Positions 20,299 through 30,570 of a DNA stretch of 64,000 nt are shown in pieces. The position numbers and the translations under genes were made by a program. The stretch lies in assembly GCA_943736015.1 (NCBI GenBank), contig OX031071.1, forward strand, positions 33,450,619 to 33,514,618, written 5' to 3'. This DNA is from Tridacna crocea. Taxonomy: Eukaryota; Mollusca; Bivalvia; Cardiida; Cardiidae. The notes below the pieces were generated by a model, which did not search any database, was not told the origin of the DNA, and worked only from the letters and a program-made list of their open reading frames with translations. Within the stretch, counting starts at the first letter, position 1; every line of letters begins with the position of its first letter.

Positions 20299-20526
20299 TT
20301 AACCCTTCCCTAACAATCCCTGGTTTTTACGGGTCTAGAATAGTAGCCTTTTGAAAACATTGTGGGAAAAGGAGAAAGTGCTGGTAACCAGCATTTTCTC
20401 CTTTTCCCACAATGTTTTCTACCCTATCATGGACAGAAATCATCATTTCAGCAAGAGTTGAATTGTCGTCTGCAAATGCTTTGAATTTGGTCTAGTCCAA
20501 AAGTTTGTCGTTTGGGAAAGGGTTAA
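20299..20526 (+). mobile_element. Complete TH-MITE
   Basis: TTAA 20299-20302 and 20523-20526. The stem is nearly perfect (GTGGGAAAAGGAGAAAGTGC against GCATTTTCTCCTTTTCCCAC). Very similar in its flanks to the copy at 23692-23910. Confidence 0.9.
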
Positions 20527-20598
20527 TCTGTAAGCTGCTAGGCGTGACTTCAAGGACCTTTTGCGGATAGTATATTTGCAGTATAATAAATTCGTTGT

Positions 20599-20728
20599 AC
20601 GGTCAGGTGGCAGGGGACTGGGAAACTTGTTTACGGCTGTGGTGAAACATATCGCCCCGAGATCGGCTCTGGGCGACCTGATTCACCATTCCGTGAACAA
20701 GTTTCCAAGTCCCCTGCCACGTGACTGT
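20599..20728. repeat. ~130-bp palindrome
   Basis: GGTGGCAGGGGACTGGGAAA, CTTGTTTACGG and GGTGAA pair with TTCACC, CCGTGAACAAG and TTTCCAAGTCCCCTGCCAC. Small fold-back repeat, no coding content. Confidence 0.85.
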
Positions 20729-20827
20729 AAAACTAATAAAGTCTCAATGGGACCTAGTGTTCACCTTTCAGCCGTCACATGATAGCTCTGTTTGGCAGTA
20801 AAGTCGTGCGGCGACGAAAATCTAAAA

Positions 20828-21112
20828 GTTTCGTAGATAAGTAGATTAAAATTAGAGAAAAAAAAAACTCTCTAAAAAGTTTGAAATGATCCGAGCACCT
20901 CGTATTGAAAAAAATATTGTTTCTTATCTTTTTCCTTCTATACGAATGGAATAAATGATATGACCGAAAAAATATGTTAAAAATCTAAACAGGCAGATTT
21001 GTAGATTAGTAAATTAAAATTAGAAGAAAAAACATCTAAGAAGTTTGAAATGACCCGAGCGCCTCGTATTGAAAAATATATTTTTCGTTTTACCTTTTCC
21101 CCTCTATACAAG
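20828..21112 (+). repeat. 164-bp tandem duplication (~1.8 copies)
   Basis: AGTTTGAAATGATCCGAGC at about 20878 recurs at about 21042 with GTAGATTAAAATTAGA upstream and CCTCGTATTGAAAAA downstream in both. The second copy ends at the S1 SINE. Confidence 0.75.
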
Positions 21113-21382
21113 CCCGCCCGGGTGGCTCAGTGGTGAGCGTGTCGGATTCATGACCTGGTGGTTGTGAGTTCGATACCCGGTTGAGGCGAACTTTCTTTCC
21201 GGCGTATTGTCGCCTCTCACCTCTGCTGAAGCATGTGAGAAAAGTAGTCGGTGACTTTTGAAAGAAAGTTGTGTTAGTACTGTGTAAGAAAGATAGCAAA
21301 CACATAAGCGTCACCGACCGCCATGATAAATTATGACCTAAGCTGTTAAAGTGGCGTTAAACTCCAATACACTCAACCAAAT
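21112..21382 (+). repeat. SINE, family S1, nearly complete
   Basis: The head has an A box (GGTGGCTCAGTGGTGAGCG) and B box (GGTTGTGAGTTCGATACCC). The body has CTCTGCTGAAGCATGTGAG, GAAAGAAAGTTGTGTTAGTA, the CGTCACCGACCGCCATGA block and a TTAAAGTGGCGTTAAAC tail. TCTATACAA before and TTCTATACGAA after suggest a target duplication. Confidence 0.8.
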
Positions 21383-22082
21383 CCTTCTATACGAATGGAA
21401 TGAAGGTATTTTCGGAGAAGGATTTCACCTTATTGGACAGTGTAAGTTCAAGATCAGACTATACGTTTTGTGCAGTCTGATCTTAATCAATACTATCCAC
21501 AAAAGGTTCTTTAGGTCACGCTTAGTTGCCTAAAGATTAAAAGATTTGAAACTATTTTATTTTCTTCCTTGTCCGTGTAGCCTGTCAGGAACGACAACTG
21601 TCTATCATATATTCTTAAAACAAAGCATTGAGTTACTTCCCAGTGTTAGACCCACAGCAGGTCCTGCATAGTTCATTAGGTATCGTTGTCTGCGTATGTC
21701 ATAGTCTTGATTTAATTTAAGTTTATTTATCGTCGCCACCGGTTTCCCTGTATGGGCGACGCCCCCTGAAGACATAGAGGAATTTTTTCTGTTTCGGTGA
21801 AAGATCGAAATTTATTTCGAGTGGACACCATCGGTAATATTTTCACACGAGTGAAAATAATACCGATGGTGTTCACGAGATGAAATAAATTTCAATCTTT
21901 CACCGAAAAAAAACCAACAAATAATCTATTCATTTCATGTTTTTAACCCTTTCTTGGAGAAGCTTTATCAAAATCCATTACAGTTCTTTTCTGTTATTCC
22001 CCGTGGCGTACCCATTCCGCATAGTGCAACGTATTACAATATTACGTCAAGCGCTAGAAATGAAAGGTATATGACGTTATTA

Positions 22083-22956
22083 CATTCTGTTACTAATAAT
22101 AGTAACATTTTTCACCAAAAATGGTGTAATATCAGGGTCACGCGAGGGCAGATATGACGGGGAAACGGGCTGATATCTGATATCCTGCCCGTTGATAAGA
22201 TATTTGTTCTATATCTATAGCAACAGAACAGTCGCTCGTAAACTAACGTTCTCAAAACATCCATTTTGAAAAAAAAAAAAAAATGGCGGAATCGGTCCGT
22301 CAATCGCTGGCGGACAAATCTTCAAAACTACAGGCAACGTTGAATCGTTAAACCAACAATGACGTGATAAATAGAGAATAGATTGTTGTTGTCTTGGATT
22401 GGGAAACTTATCAGGCAATGTGTAGTGTCTATAGGCTTCTAGTTCTACGACTTTTATCCATTGAGCCAGGTGAACTGAGCTTGAGTCTCATAATTCGAAG
22501 CATCAACCATCTATTCTATTTATCCTGCTTCTCAGTTTTGATCCGTATCACACTAAATTGAATACTTAGATTGAGAAACAATATTGGCACATCTTTTTAA
22601 TAATGAACAAACATGAAGAACTGTTTATTTAAAACGTCCTATACTGCACATACGCAGCTCTACGATAGTGATGGTGAATGACGTCATGAACGTGACGTTT
22701 ACCCGCGTAAAAAAGTTGTGTCGAATGGAGACAAGATTTTTGTTTTTAGTATTCAAACTTGCTAGAAAACCAAAAAATTCGCGCAATTGATCTCTGAATG
22801 TAATAAAGAGGTTATTACACGGCTGATGATGGCCGGAGAGTGATATCGGCCCTCCACCTCGAAATCTGCCCTCGGGCTAAAGCCCTCGGGGCAGATATCA
22901 AGTTGGCGGGCCGATATCACTCTCCGGCCCTCATCAGCCGTGTAATAACCTCTAAT
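22083..22956. mobile_element. ~870-bp insertion ending in a 147-bp palindrome
   Basis: It sits inside the GATC-hairpin element. Its right side is the palindrome 22807-22953 (AGAGGTTATTACACGGCTGA pairing with TCAGCCGTGTAATAACCTCT, inner arms GCCGGAGAGTGATATCGGCC and its inverse). The left side has a related weaker set (GGGCTGATATCTGATATCC). No transposase frame is seen. Confidence 0.65.
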
Positions 22957-22979
22957 TATATTTCCCATCTGGTTGTTAA

Positions 22980-23519
22980 AGGTGGGTATTTAGAATTTTC
23001 ACATCACACCAAATTAAAAAATATATATATATTATTGAAATTTATATGAAAAAATAATACAAATTATCAATAATTAAGAATCATGAAATTACGAAAAAAA
23101 ATTTTTTGATGGTATTCCCTTAAAAGACTACGTAGCCTCTTAAGCTATTTTTAGATTTCGCGCCAAAAATCAATAAAGCATTGTGGGAATGTCAAGTGAA
23201 TGGCACGTGACTAATAACGCTTAAATTCCATTACATAACAAACATGTAATAATAAGTTTCCATAATGTCTTCTTCGGACGGATGTTTGAAGCTTTGTCGG
23301 AGTTTTCCTGTATTTAAATGAGAGAACTGATAATCTAAAAATAGAACGTGTCTCCCGTTGGTGTCAACCTGCTCAGTAATGAATTTCTAATTTCTCGTGT
23401 TATCGGATGGTTTTCGACTGCTGGAGTTTTATGAACGCAAATTAAAAGGCTATGGGAGTATAAGGATGATTTTTTTGCATTTTTGTAAAAGTTTCGTCCC
23501 AAAATCTGAAGGGCCACCT
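22980..23519. mobile_element. 540-bp TTAA-flanked element, second copy of 983-1524
   Basis: Same AGGTGGGTATTTAGAATTTT start and GGGCCACCT end, flanked by TTAA at 22976-22979 and 23520-23523. It sits inside the minus-strand GATC-hairpin element. Confidence 0.85.
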
Positions 23520-23654
23520 TTAAGCACGTGCAACTTATCTAGGCAACAAGAACGTGAAAATCGGTATTTTCACTGCTTGTACCAGTACAAGATCGAAAAA
23601 TATTTTCACTGCTATTTCTCGATATCCTACCGGAAGGCATGAAATAATGTTAGT

Positions 23655-24065
23655 ATTGTTACGGAGGATAGTGCCAATACAGGACGAAACCCATCTCAAA
23701 CAATCCCTGGTTTTTACGGGTCTGGAATGGTAGCCTTTTGAAAACATTGTGGGAAAAGGAGAAAATACTGGTAAACAGCATTTTCTCATTTTCCCACAAT
23801 GTTATCTACCCTATCATAGACAGAAATCACCTTTTCAGCAAGAGTTGAATTTTCGTGAGCAAATGCTTTCAATTAGGTTTAGTCCAAAAGTTTGTCGTTT
23901 AGTTTTTTAATGTGCTCGGTGTATAGCACCGTCACACGGGACCTCGGTTTAACATCTCATCCGAAAGACTATTAGTAATTTTAGATGGCCAGCCGTGGGG
24001 TTCTAACCCACACCCTCATGATCACAAGTTCTATACTCTACCAACTGATCTATGCAGGCTGGTTT
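23655..24065 (-). repeat. SINE, family S3, split by a TH-MITE
   Basis: GTTACGGAGGATAGTGCC and TACAGGACGAAAC lie left of the MITE; TGTGCTCGGTGTATAGCACC, CACACGGGACCTCGGTTTAA and the reversed tRNA-like head (GGGGTTCTAACCC, CTACCAACTGATCTATGC) lie right. The break is at the TTAA of the conserved ACGTTAAAGAAC block. Confidence 0.8.
23692..23910 (+). mobile_element. TH-MITE inserted in an S3 SINE
   Basis: The first bases of the left end are lost; CAAACAATCCCTGG, a good stem (GTGGGAAAAGGAGAAAATAC against CATTTTCTCATTTTCCCAC) and TTTGTCGTTTAG remain. Right TTAA at 23907-23910. Confidence 0.85.
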
Positions 24066-24238
24066 ATCAGAGTCTTCGAAGATTTGACCTGTCTTATATG
24101 ACGCATCGATCATTACTTGAGACCTTTATTAGTCTCTCATTGGACCTACTAAGTTGACAATTTGTGCATCTCATTCATTAGGCCTAACCGATTCGGAATG
24201 GAAATTTTGGACATTTAAATCAAAAGTGAGGTGTTTTG

Positions 24239-24635
24239 ACTGTGGGACGTATTTATCCCAGTGTGCAGCATGACGAATATATCCCGTGATACTATTATTT
24301 TTCACAGATTTTATCGATAAATTCTTTTGACAAGTCCAAATATAGATCTAACAGACTTTCAACAGTATGATACTAGACTTTTTGCACTTCAACTAGTGCG
24401 CATGCGCGTAAAACTAGTGCGCATGCGCGTAAAGCGGACTTATGGGATCGAATTTCCTTGGCAACGAACGGCGTCCTCTGTGAATGAATGTCAACAATGG
24501 AAGCCGTCATTCTGTAGTAAAAAGTTCTTACCAAGTCTTGTCACTAGATTTTTTTCTGCCAATACTTTGCCAAACGAATTAGAAGTGATTACGTGATTTG
24601 GACATAATCGATCAGATTATAACCTTGAAAGGTAA
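24239..24635 (+). repeat. ~390-bp dispersed repeat, copy 1
   Basis: CTGTGGGACGTATTTATCCC through CCTTGAAAGGTAAAG matches 35963-36340 closely. This copy has a local duplication CTAGTGCGCATGCGCGTAAA that is single in the other. An ~80-codon frame is open in both, but it starts at a non-ATG codon and has no recognised domain, so no gene is called. Confidence 0.75.
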
Positions 24636-25065
24636 AGTACATAGCTTATATTTACTCTTGAATCGATTTCAGTACCCGGAAGTAAATTGTAAGGGCCTTT
24701 GACGCAATTTGTCATATGTTGTTCAATAGAATGAGGTGCGGAATGGCTAGCAAGAGATCTCGGAGTCATAATTTCTTTAAACTGAAGTAGCTGGTGATCA
24801 ATCAATTCAGTTCAGATGGAAACGACCGTAATACGAGAGGTTAGATGTAGGTACGGAATCGGTCGAGTTGCACGACGAGTGAATTCAGAGGTCACCATAC
24901 GGTACATAGAAATACCGAAATTGACCGAAATGGATTGAAACGGACCGGAATGGACTTAAAGTAACGATATAAACTCTTTTGGCATTACTTCAATTATTTG
25001 ACAAAACTCATGTAAAGGAAAGGAAAACAAACGGAACGGACCTGAACAGACCTTAAGAAATAGTC
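24636..25065. other. No identifiable feature
   Basis: Low-copy sequence. ACCGAAATGGATTGAAACGG and similar short near-repeats near 24910-24960 are the only structure. Confidence 0.4.
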
Positions 25066-25661
25066 GTCCTCGCTGGTACCGCGTCATCTATGATACCGCG
25101 GTAATCCGGAAAATGCCTAATTTGCATACGTAGCGCCACCTAATCATTGTTTACTCTTTCAAATCGAGAGCAGATGTTTTCTTTGTATCGCATCGGTCCA
25201 AATTAATAGATATTTCTTCATTAATGGTAAGTTACTTTCAATATTCACAAATTGCAATGAAAAAACACACTTTTCTACCATGTTTTGAAAATAATTAGCC
25301 CCATCTCTTAAAAAAAACGACAATTTATTTTTGATGAGTAAAGGTTATCAGCTGTGGCTTCATAGTCCTCGCCGGAAACAAAAACTACGGTACTAAATCA
25401 TACTTTGAACATAAATCTCATATTTGTTATGATTTTCCAAATTTCAAGTGTTAACGCGCTACCATAGCGGAGAACCTGTGGTCAACATGTTAGCTTGACC
25501 TTGATAGTTTTGTTTGAAAAACATGACTTCAGGTTTGATAGTTCACAGGTATTCTAACTTTACATGCAACAGTTTAGTACAGTATTAGAACATAATACAT
25601 ATGAGTTTCCTATCTTGCAGTAATTTTCGGTAAAATTAAGTACCGCGGTACCATCGAGGAC
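25066..25661. mobile_element. ~596-bp element with 18-bp terminal inverted repeats
   Basis: GTCCTCGCTGGTACCGCG at the left pairs with CGCGGTACCATCGAGGAC at the right, one mismatch. TACCGCGG motifs recur inside (near 25095). No transposase frame and no clear target duplication. Confidence 0.6.
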
Positions 25662-27510
25662 CATCTTATATGGACTTGTCAACCAGTGAGAAACTCCGAG
25701 ACATGCCCAAAAAACATAAAAAAATATTTCGGATATTTGAGTCTTGTACAAGAATTTAGTCCCTTCCCGATGTTCCCATTGTTTTCTAAGTTCAAAGGTT
25801 AGCTTTAGTCTCAGTAATGACATGCCCTGGTGATCTTTTTCATATTTTGACATTAACTGTACACCGTACCGTCTCAAGTCCATCGTAAATTTTCCGGTAG
25901 CAAATATAGAGGGCTATACCGACTTTCAGTTTCGTCGGTTTTATATGTATTGCAGTGAAATGCAATTAAATTTTAGCACTAATCATGACCAAAAACAAAT
26001 TGTTAAACCATTCATTACATAAAAAGCTTGTAGAAGTCGTTTACAATATGTTTATCACGGAAAAATCACGGACGAAATTTATCGTGCGTGGCGGCCATTT
26101 TGAATGTTTTCGGGAACGTAAACAGCTTGAGTCACTGATGAAATGCACGTTATTTTCTCACGATCAGCGTTTGAATTGAAAATATTTGTATTTCAAATAA
26201 AAGAATATTGAATACACAAGCCACAGGTATGTTTAAATCCTAGTTTTGTGCTATATTTGGGAAATTATAAGAGTTCAAACTTGCGCACAAAATCTGTGGG
26301 GAACTTTCAACTGATTTTGTCCTGATTGTCTCTGTACCAAGAGGCGACCAGTCGAAAAGTAACATCGCCTTTGGGGACAGTTATCTGTACTAAGCTTAGC
26401 TTCTGCTGTACATTCAGGTCCATTCCGGTATTTCTATACTCCAGTATCCGGGATCTTTTTTAATTTACTGACAGTTCTCACAATTCTACCCCTGAAATCT
26501 GATACCTATTGCTAATAGGTCATGCTCCGCATATTTTGGCAAGTTGCTTTCGTGGTTTATTGGATACTGGAGCAGATATATATGCTACTGCCATGGGTGA
26601 TCCGGTGCAAAGTTTTCATCCCAGGCCAGCCCAGTCTGAGAAAGGTGGTGGTGCAGTAATACCATGTTTATATACAATTACAGGGAAAAATGTACCTAAA
26701 ACATTAGACTTATTAAATAAAACAATGTATCTATGGCAGAAGGTAGTGTAATGAACATTAAAGATGCCTGTCTACAGCCGGTGAGCAGAAACGCTGTTAA
26801 ATTTAAAAAAAAAGAAAAATAGAATGGTACAGAAATCTGTCCTTTGTGTACACAATGATAAATTACTGACATTTATCGTGTAAATGAAAAAAAGAAACAC
26901 GGGGGCTTGTGTGAAAAACCGAAAATAGGCCAGAAGAAAACTGGCTGACGATCGAAGCTGTAAACAAAGGCGGTGACTCACGGAAATTTATCGTTGGTTT
27001 CCGTCTAGATTCGGATACGGAGTAACTTACATATAGGCCTCGATCTCCGTCTAAAAGTAGAGGCTGCAACAGAGAAGCATCCATTTTCCTTTATTTACCG
27101 CATCAAGGCCTAGGTCAAATATAGTCACGTTACAGATGCATGATCATCATATATACGAATCTACCCGAGTGTATAACGGATATCGAGCTTCGATTCAAAA
27201 TCCGGAAACGACCAGTCTGTTTACGTTGAAGGCCGCAAGTCCGCGAAATGCATTTTCTATCAGGCGTAATCTAAGCGACCTTGCAACCGTCAGGCGCAAT
27301 ATTTGGCATAGATATATAAGAATGTCTATATTTTGATAAAATAAATACAAAATGAGTTAAAACTGGCTTAAAATGAGTATTATGGCCTCTTTAAGGTTAA
27401 CCCTTAGAAAACTACATAACTTATAAGACATTTTCAGCCTAGAGATATGAACCAATCAATTGCAATTTCATAATTTCTGGTGTTTACATCCAGTGTTTCA
27501 GCAAAGTGAA
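25662..27510. other. Low-copy region, no gene supported
   Basis: The longest non-repetitive stretch of this half of the window. Several 60-107 codon frames on both strands lack recognisable domains. A single LLDTGAD string near 26560 resembles a retroviral-type protease motif but has no supporting context. Confidence 0.4.
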
Positions 27511-27571
27511 CAGTGTAGATCAAAGATCAGGCTACACGTTTTGTACAGCCTGATCTTTATCTGCACTGTCC
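27511..27571. repeat. Small hairpin repeat (AAGATCAGGCTACAC family)
   Basis: AAAGATCAGGCTACACG pairs with TACAGCCTGATCTTT; flanked by GTGTAGATC and CTGCACTGTCCGC. Same family as 19629-19690. Confidence 0.8.
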
Positions 27572-27684
27572 GCAAGGGTAACTATAGTTTTGAAAGGACC
27601 TGTAAGGGTTAAGAACTGTACTTTGGAATCCTCTGGACATACAAAGCTATTAATTTACATCTTATCATCACATTTATTTTTGTA

Positions 27685-28012
27685 AACTCTTTACGACATG
27701 ATCCTGGGTTTTAATGACACTGTGGCTTTCAAAAACATTGTTGGAAAAGAGAAAATGTTAGTAACCAGAATTTTCTCCTTTTTCCACAATGTTTCTACTA
27801 TCTAACTCTCTGCCACACCATCACAAGTTTTAACAACCCAGAGGAAACAGCATTGTAAAAACATTGTTGGAAATTAAGAAAATGCTGGTAATCAGCATTT
27901 TCTCATTCGCTCACAATATTTTCTACTCTAACACTGACTAATCGTACCACCCAATTAATATTTGATTTGTCATCTGTAAAATGTTTTTAATTTGGACCAG
28001 TCTAATTAAGAG
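27685..28012 (+). mobile_element. Two degenerate TH-MITEs in tandem
   Basis: The first keeps CTCTTTACGACATGATCC and a partial stem to 27795. The second (from 27803) keeps CTCTCTGCCACACCATCAC, a stem GAAAATGCTGGTAATCAGC, and TTTGTCATCTGTAAAATG. Confidence 0.65.
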
Positions 28013-28025
28013 ACCGAGATGCTCT

Positions 28026-28255
28026 TTAACCCATTACCACACAATCCCTACTTTTGAAGCCCCCGAGAAAGAAGCCTTTAGAAAACATTGTGGGAAATGG
28101 AGAAAATGCTGGTAACCAGCATTTTCTCCTTCTCCCACAATGTTTTCTATCCTTTACAAAACAAATTTCAAATTTTTTAATCACTTTTATTTTGTCGTCT
28201 GCATTTGTTTTCGATTTGGACAAGCTAAAAATTTTGTCGTTTGGTAATGAGTTAA
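28026..28255 (+). mobile_element. Complete TH-MITE
   Basis: TTAA 28026-28029 and 28252-28255; stem GTGGGAAATGGAGAAAATGC against GCATTTTCTCCTTCTCCCAC. Confidence 0.9.
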
Positions 28256-28581
28256 TACTGATATATCCATCTGTAACTTTATTTCAAATCTTTGATTCAC
28301 CTGTCAGCATATCACATTTGACTTGTTCTTACTATTTTAAAGTTCTTCCTAATTATATGAGGTGATATCATTAAACAGTAATCTGTTGCAGTTTACCACT
28401 TGGTCTTTCATGTGTGTTTCATGATTCCCATCCCCACACACACACACAAAAACCTCCCATGCAAGTTGATTCGACTTCTGGGTAGTGCTGAAACTACGAT
28501 TGAAACTGTCCAATGTCAGAAATGATTTCGGTCTGCATCTCAATCAAACTCTGTATCCATGTGGCGATAAAATGGACGTTG

Positions 28582-28645
28582 CTCAGTGGTGAAGTGTTGG
28601 ACCTGGAGGCTCCAGGTTTAGCCTCACTGTAGGCACTTGGTTTTT
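28582..28645 (+). repeat. tRNA-like SINE head (family S5)
   Basis: GTTGCTCAGTGGTGAAGTG (A-box side) and CTCCAGGTTTAGCCTCACTG (B-box side). Related to 31965-32285 and 41606-41690. Confidence 0.55.
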
Positions 28646-29179
28646 CATGACAGAAAGACATTTAATGTTGAAATTGCCGAAAAACTTCATTCGACCAATC
28701 ATTCAATATCCTTGTGATGATATCTGGCACGAACAACTTCTGTTTTGTAGATTTACAGCAATTGAAAGCTTTCGGAGTGGTTTGAGATTATCCCTCAATC
28801 CCTCATTCCAAACTTTCCGTTACTACCCAAAGGTATCCGTTATTGACCTAATTAGAGTGGTCGAAAAAGAAGATTCTGTGTATCGCAAAAAGATTTTTCC
28901 TAAAAAATGTGGACTATTTTCGAAAGATCACATATTTTGCTATCGATTGGTATCAGTAATAATCCCATATAAGATGAATTAAAAACGCATGCATCGATAA
29001 TTTCGTTAGCGATCCGCTACTGCCTAATCGACTGTATCTACATTCAAACTTGGCGAAAGTTTGTTTTTTGGTTCAGTATATAAGGACTACTACGAATGAC
29101 TTACTACAGTTACAACACGGAGAAACACTGACTAGTGCGAGTAGTTATGGACGATGCCGGAACAAATCTGTAGCGCTTC
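28646..29179. other. No supported gene
   Basis: A 111-codon frame (28647-28982) has no recognised domain. A TATATAAGG at about 29077 with a downstream ATG is a possible promoter-like pattern but is unsupported. Confidence 0.35.
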
Positions 29180-29350
29180 CGTGGGTCCCTATAAAGTGAG
29201 AAACGGAACAGAAACAAAACGGAACAGAACGCAACGAAACGAAATTCAACGAAACAGAACAAAACGCAACGAAACGGAATGAAACGAAAGGAAACAAAAT
29301 AGAACGAAACAGAATAGAACGAGAACGAAACGGAACGAAACGAAACAGAG
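29180..29350 (+). repeat. (GAAAC/GAACG)n pentanucleotide satellite, copy 1
   Basis: Starts GGGTCCCTATAAAGTGAGAA and continues in pentamers of the AACGA/AACGG/AACAG type. The inverted counterpart is 34640-34793, with the same boundary motif. Confidence 0.9.
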
Positions 29351-29601
29351 TGCTATTTTTGGTACAAAATCAAGCAGAAGGAAAACCTAATTTGTTTTTG
29401 TGATTAACCCTATTTTTGACTGCCGAAAGTGTTACAAAGTAAGACTTAAAATTTTGACGGCGCACTATGATCGTGATTCTTTGGTGAATTTCGACAATTT
29501 AAATGAAGTCATTTTATTTAATTGTTGGTTTGAGTGCACTTAGACTCTTGTTTACTTTGTTATGACATAAATCTCCAATAAAATGTTCTTCATGTTTTTG
29601 G
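29351..29601. other. No identifiable feature
   Basis: Spacer of low-copy sequence. Confidence 0.4.
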
Positions 29602-29990
29602 CCATCCTCGCAAGCCAAGGTTACGATCACTACGTGGATCTTACCTTGGCTGATTGAGCTTAATTTCGAGATTCCTGCATTACGCCCTCTATTACTCCTT
29701 TACATCATATTTCTAAAAGCCAATGAAATATCGGTTTACAAACCGCATACGAATAAACATGAAAGCGATAAGCAGACATCCAAGTGGGTTTCCATATTTA
29801 TCTTCTATTTGAAAGGTAGCGACCTTATTCTATTTCTATCAAAGATGAAATGCTACGAGCGATTTTATTCGTTGCAGTTAGAGCTGGCTGCATCCAATGA
29901 AAAAGCGTATTGGGGGAAATGTAAAATCCAGCTCGATCCGCCAAGGGTAGAGTAGCGTAGTGAATCGTCAGCCTTGGCTTGCGAAGATGG
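29602..29990. mobile_element. 389-bp element with ~60-bp imperfect terminal inverted repeats
   Basis: CCATCCTCGCAAGCCAAGG pairs with CCTTGGCTTGCGAAGATGG; inner pairs ACGATCACTACG / CGTAGTGAATCGT and GATTGAGCT / AGCTCGATC extend the arms. No coding frame. A MITE by structure. Confidence 0.75.
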
Positions 29991-30284
29991 TTTTTGGCAG
30001 CCTTCAGTACTGCAAATACTTCGCAGTCTGTTTGATATTTTGTTTATTGTTTCCATAAATACTGTGATTAAAAATTCATGTCCAAATACAGTAAGGTTGA
30101 ATGCACTGATAACTGATTATGAATGATTATGAATGATTGATTTTGTATGGCATTAAACACCGATTTCAACATAATTTCAATTATAAAGCAGCTGCCAGTG
30201 CAGGTCTATCGGTGCTTTCCTGGAATTTCTTACACAAGTTTTCAACATAATATGTTTACAAGCCATTTTTCTGCTTTTCTACAT

Positions 30285-30475
30285 AACCCTCACTGACACA
30301 ACAGCCTTCGACGAAAGAGGAATGAATCTTGCTGCAATGACTATCATCAATCCTCGAAAAAAAAAAAAAAAAAAAAGGCAGAGTAGGGAATCGAACCAGC
30401 GACTATCTGTTCTCAAGTCCTGTACAGTACTGACTGAGCTACCAAGGCCTTTAGATAACACCTACTGCTGGTAAT
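30285..30475 (-). repeat. SINE, family S4
   Basis: ACTATCATCAATCC, an A-run, GGGAATCGAACCAGCGAC (reverse B box), CTCAAGTCCTGTAC and TGACTGAGCTACCAAGGCC (reverse A box). The related copy 34115-34325 shares the order. Confidence 0.7.
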
Positions 30476-30570
30476 GAAACCGGTTTGGATTCTTACAAGA
30501 TGGTTTAGAAAAATAATCCAGTTTATATCAGGCGAATTAGAATGCTGGTTTTTAGTCTTTATTTAATTTT

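Larger units (their letters stand above)
20069..21775. repeat. Long inverted repeat, ~230-bp arms
   Basis: The left arm 20069-20301 (end of the S3 SINE, GTAGTAACTCAA-type block, CTGACAGGCTACAC, GAAAATAAAATAGTTTC) is the inverse of 21543-21775. The ~1.24 kb loop holds a MITE, a palindrome, a tandem duplication and a SINE. Confidence 0.8.
21785..23650 (-). mobile_element. GATC-hairpin element interrupted by two insertions
   Basis: Reversed relative to 13066-13535. The palindrome end is 21795-21905; the body continues to TATATGACGTTA near 22082, resumes at TATTTCCCATCTGG near 22958, then again after 23523 as CTAGGCAACAAGAACGTG and ends CCTACCGGAAGGCATGAAAT near 23645. The gaps are filled by 22083-22956 and 22980-23519. 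Confidence 0.75.

Noticed and set aside
22283..22351. Short frame starting MAESVRQSLADK
   Set aside because: Only 22 codons with a good start context. It might be a first exon of a lost transposon gene, but no donor site or partner exon is visible.
25560..25883. 107-codon minus-strand frame
   Set aside because: It runs across the terminal repeat of the 25066-25661 element and has no recognised motif.
26509..26751. Retroviral-type aspartic protease (LLDTGAD string)
   Set aside because: A single short motif without the second conserved glycine region, no ATG and no flanking gag or pol; chance is likely.
28647..28982. 111-codon frame
   Set aside because: No ATG of good context at its start, no recognised domain and no second copy; compatible with chance in this length of sequence.
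29077..29169. TATATAAGG followed by a transcription-start-like region and an ATG
   Set aside because: The frame after the ATG stops after a few codons and no exon follows; AT-rich DNA gives such matches often.
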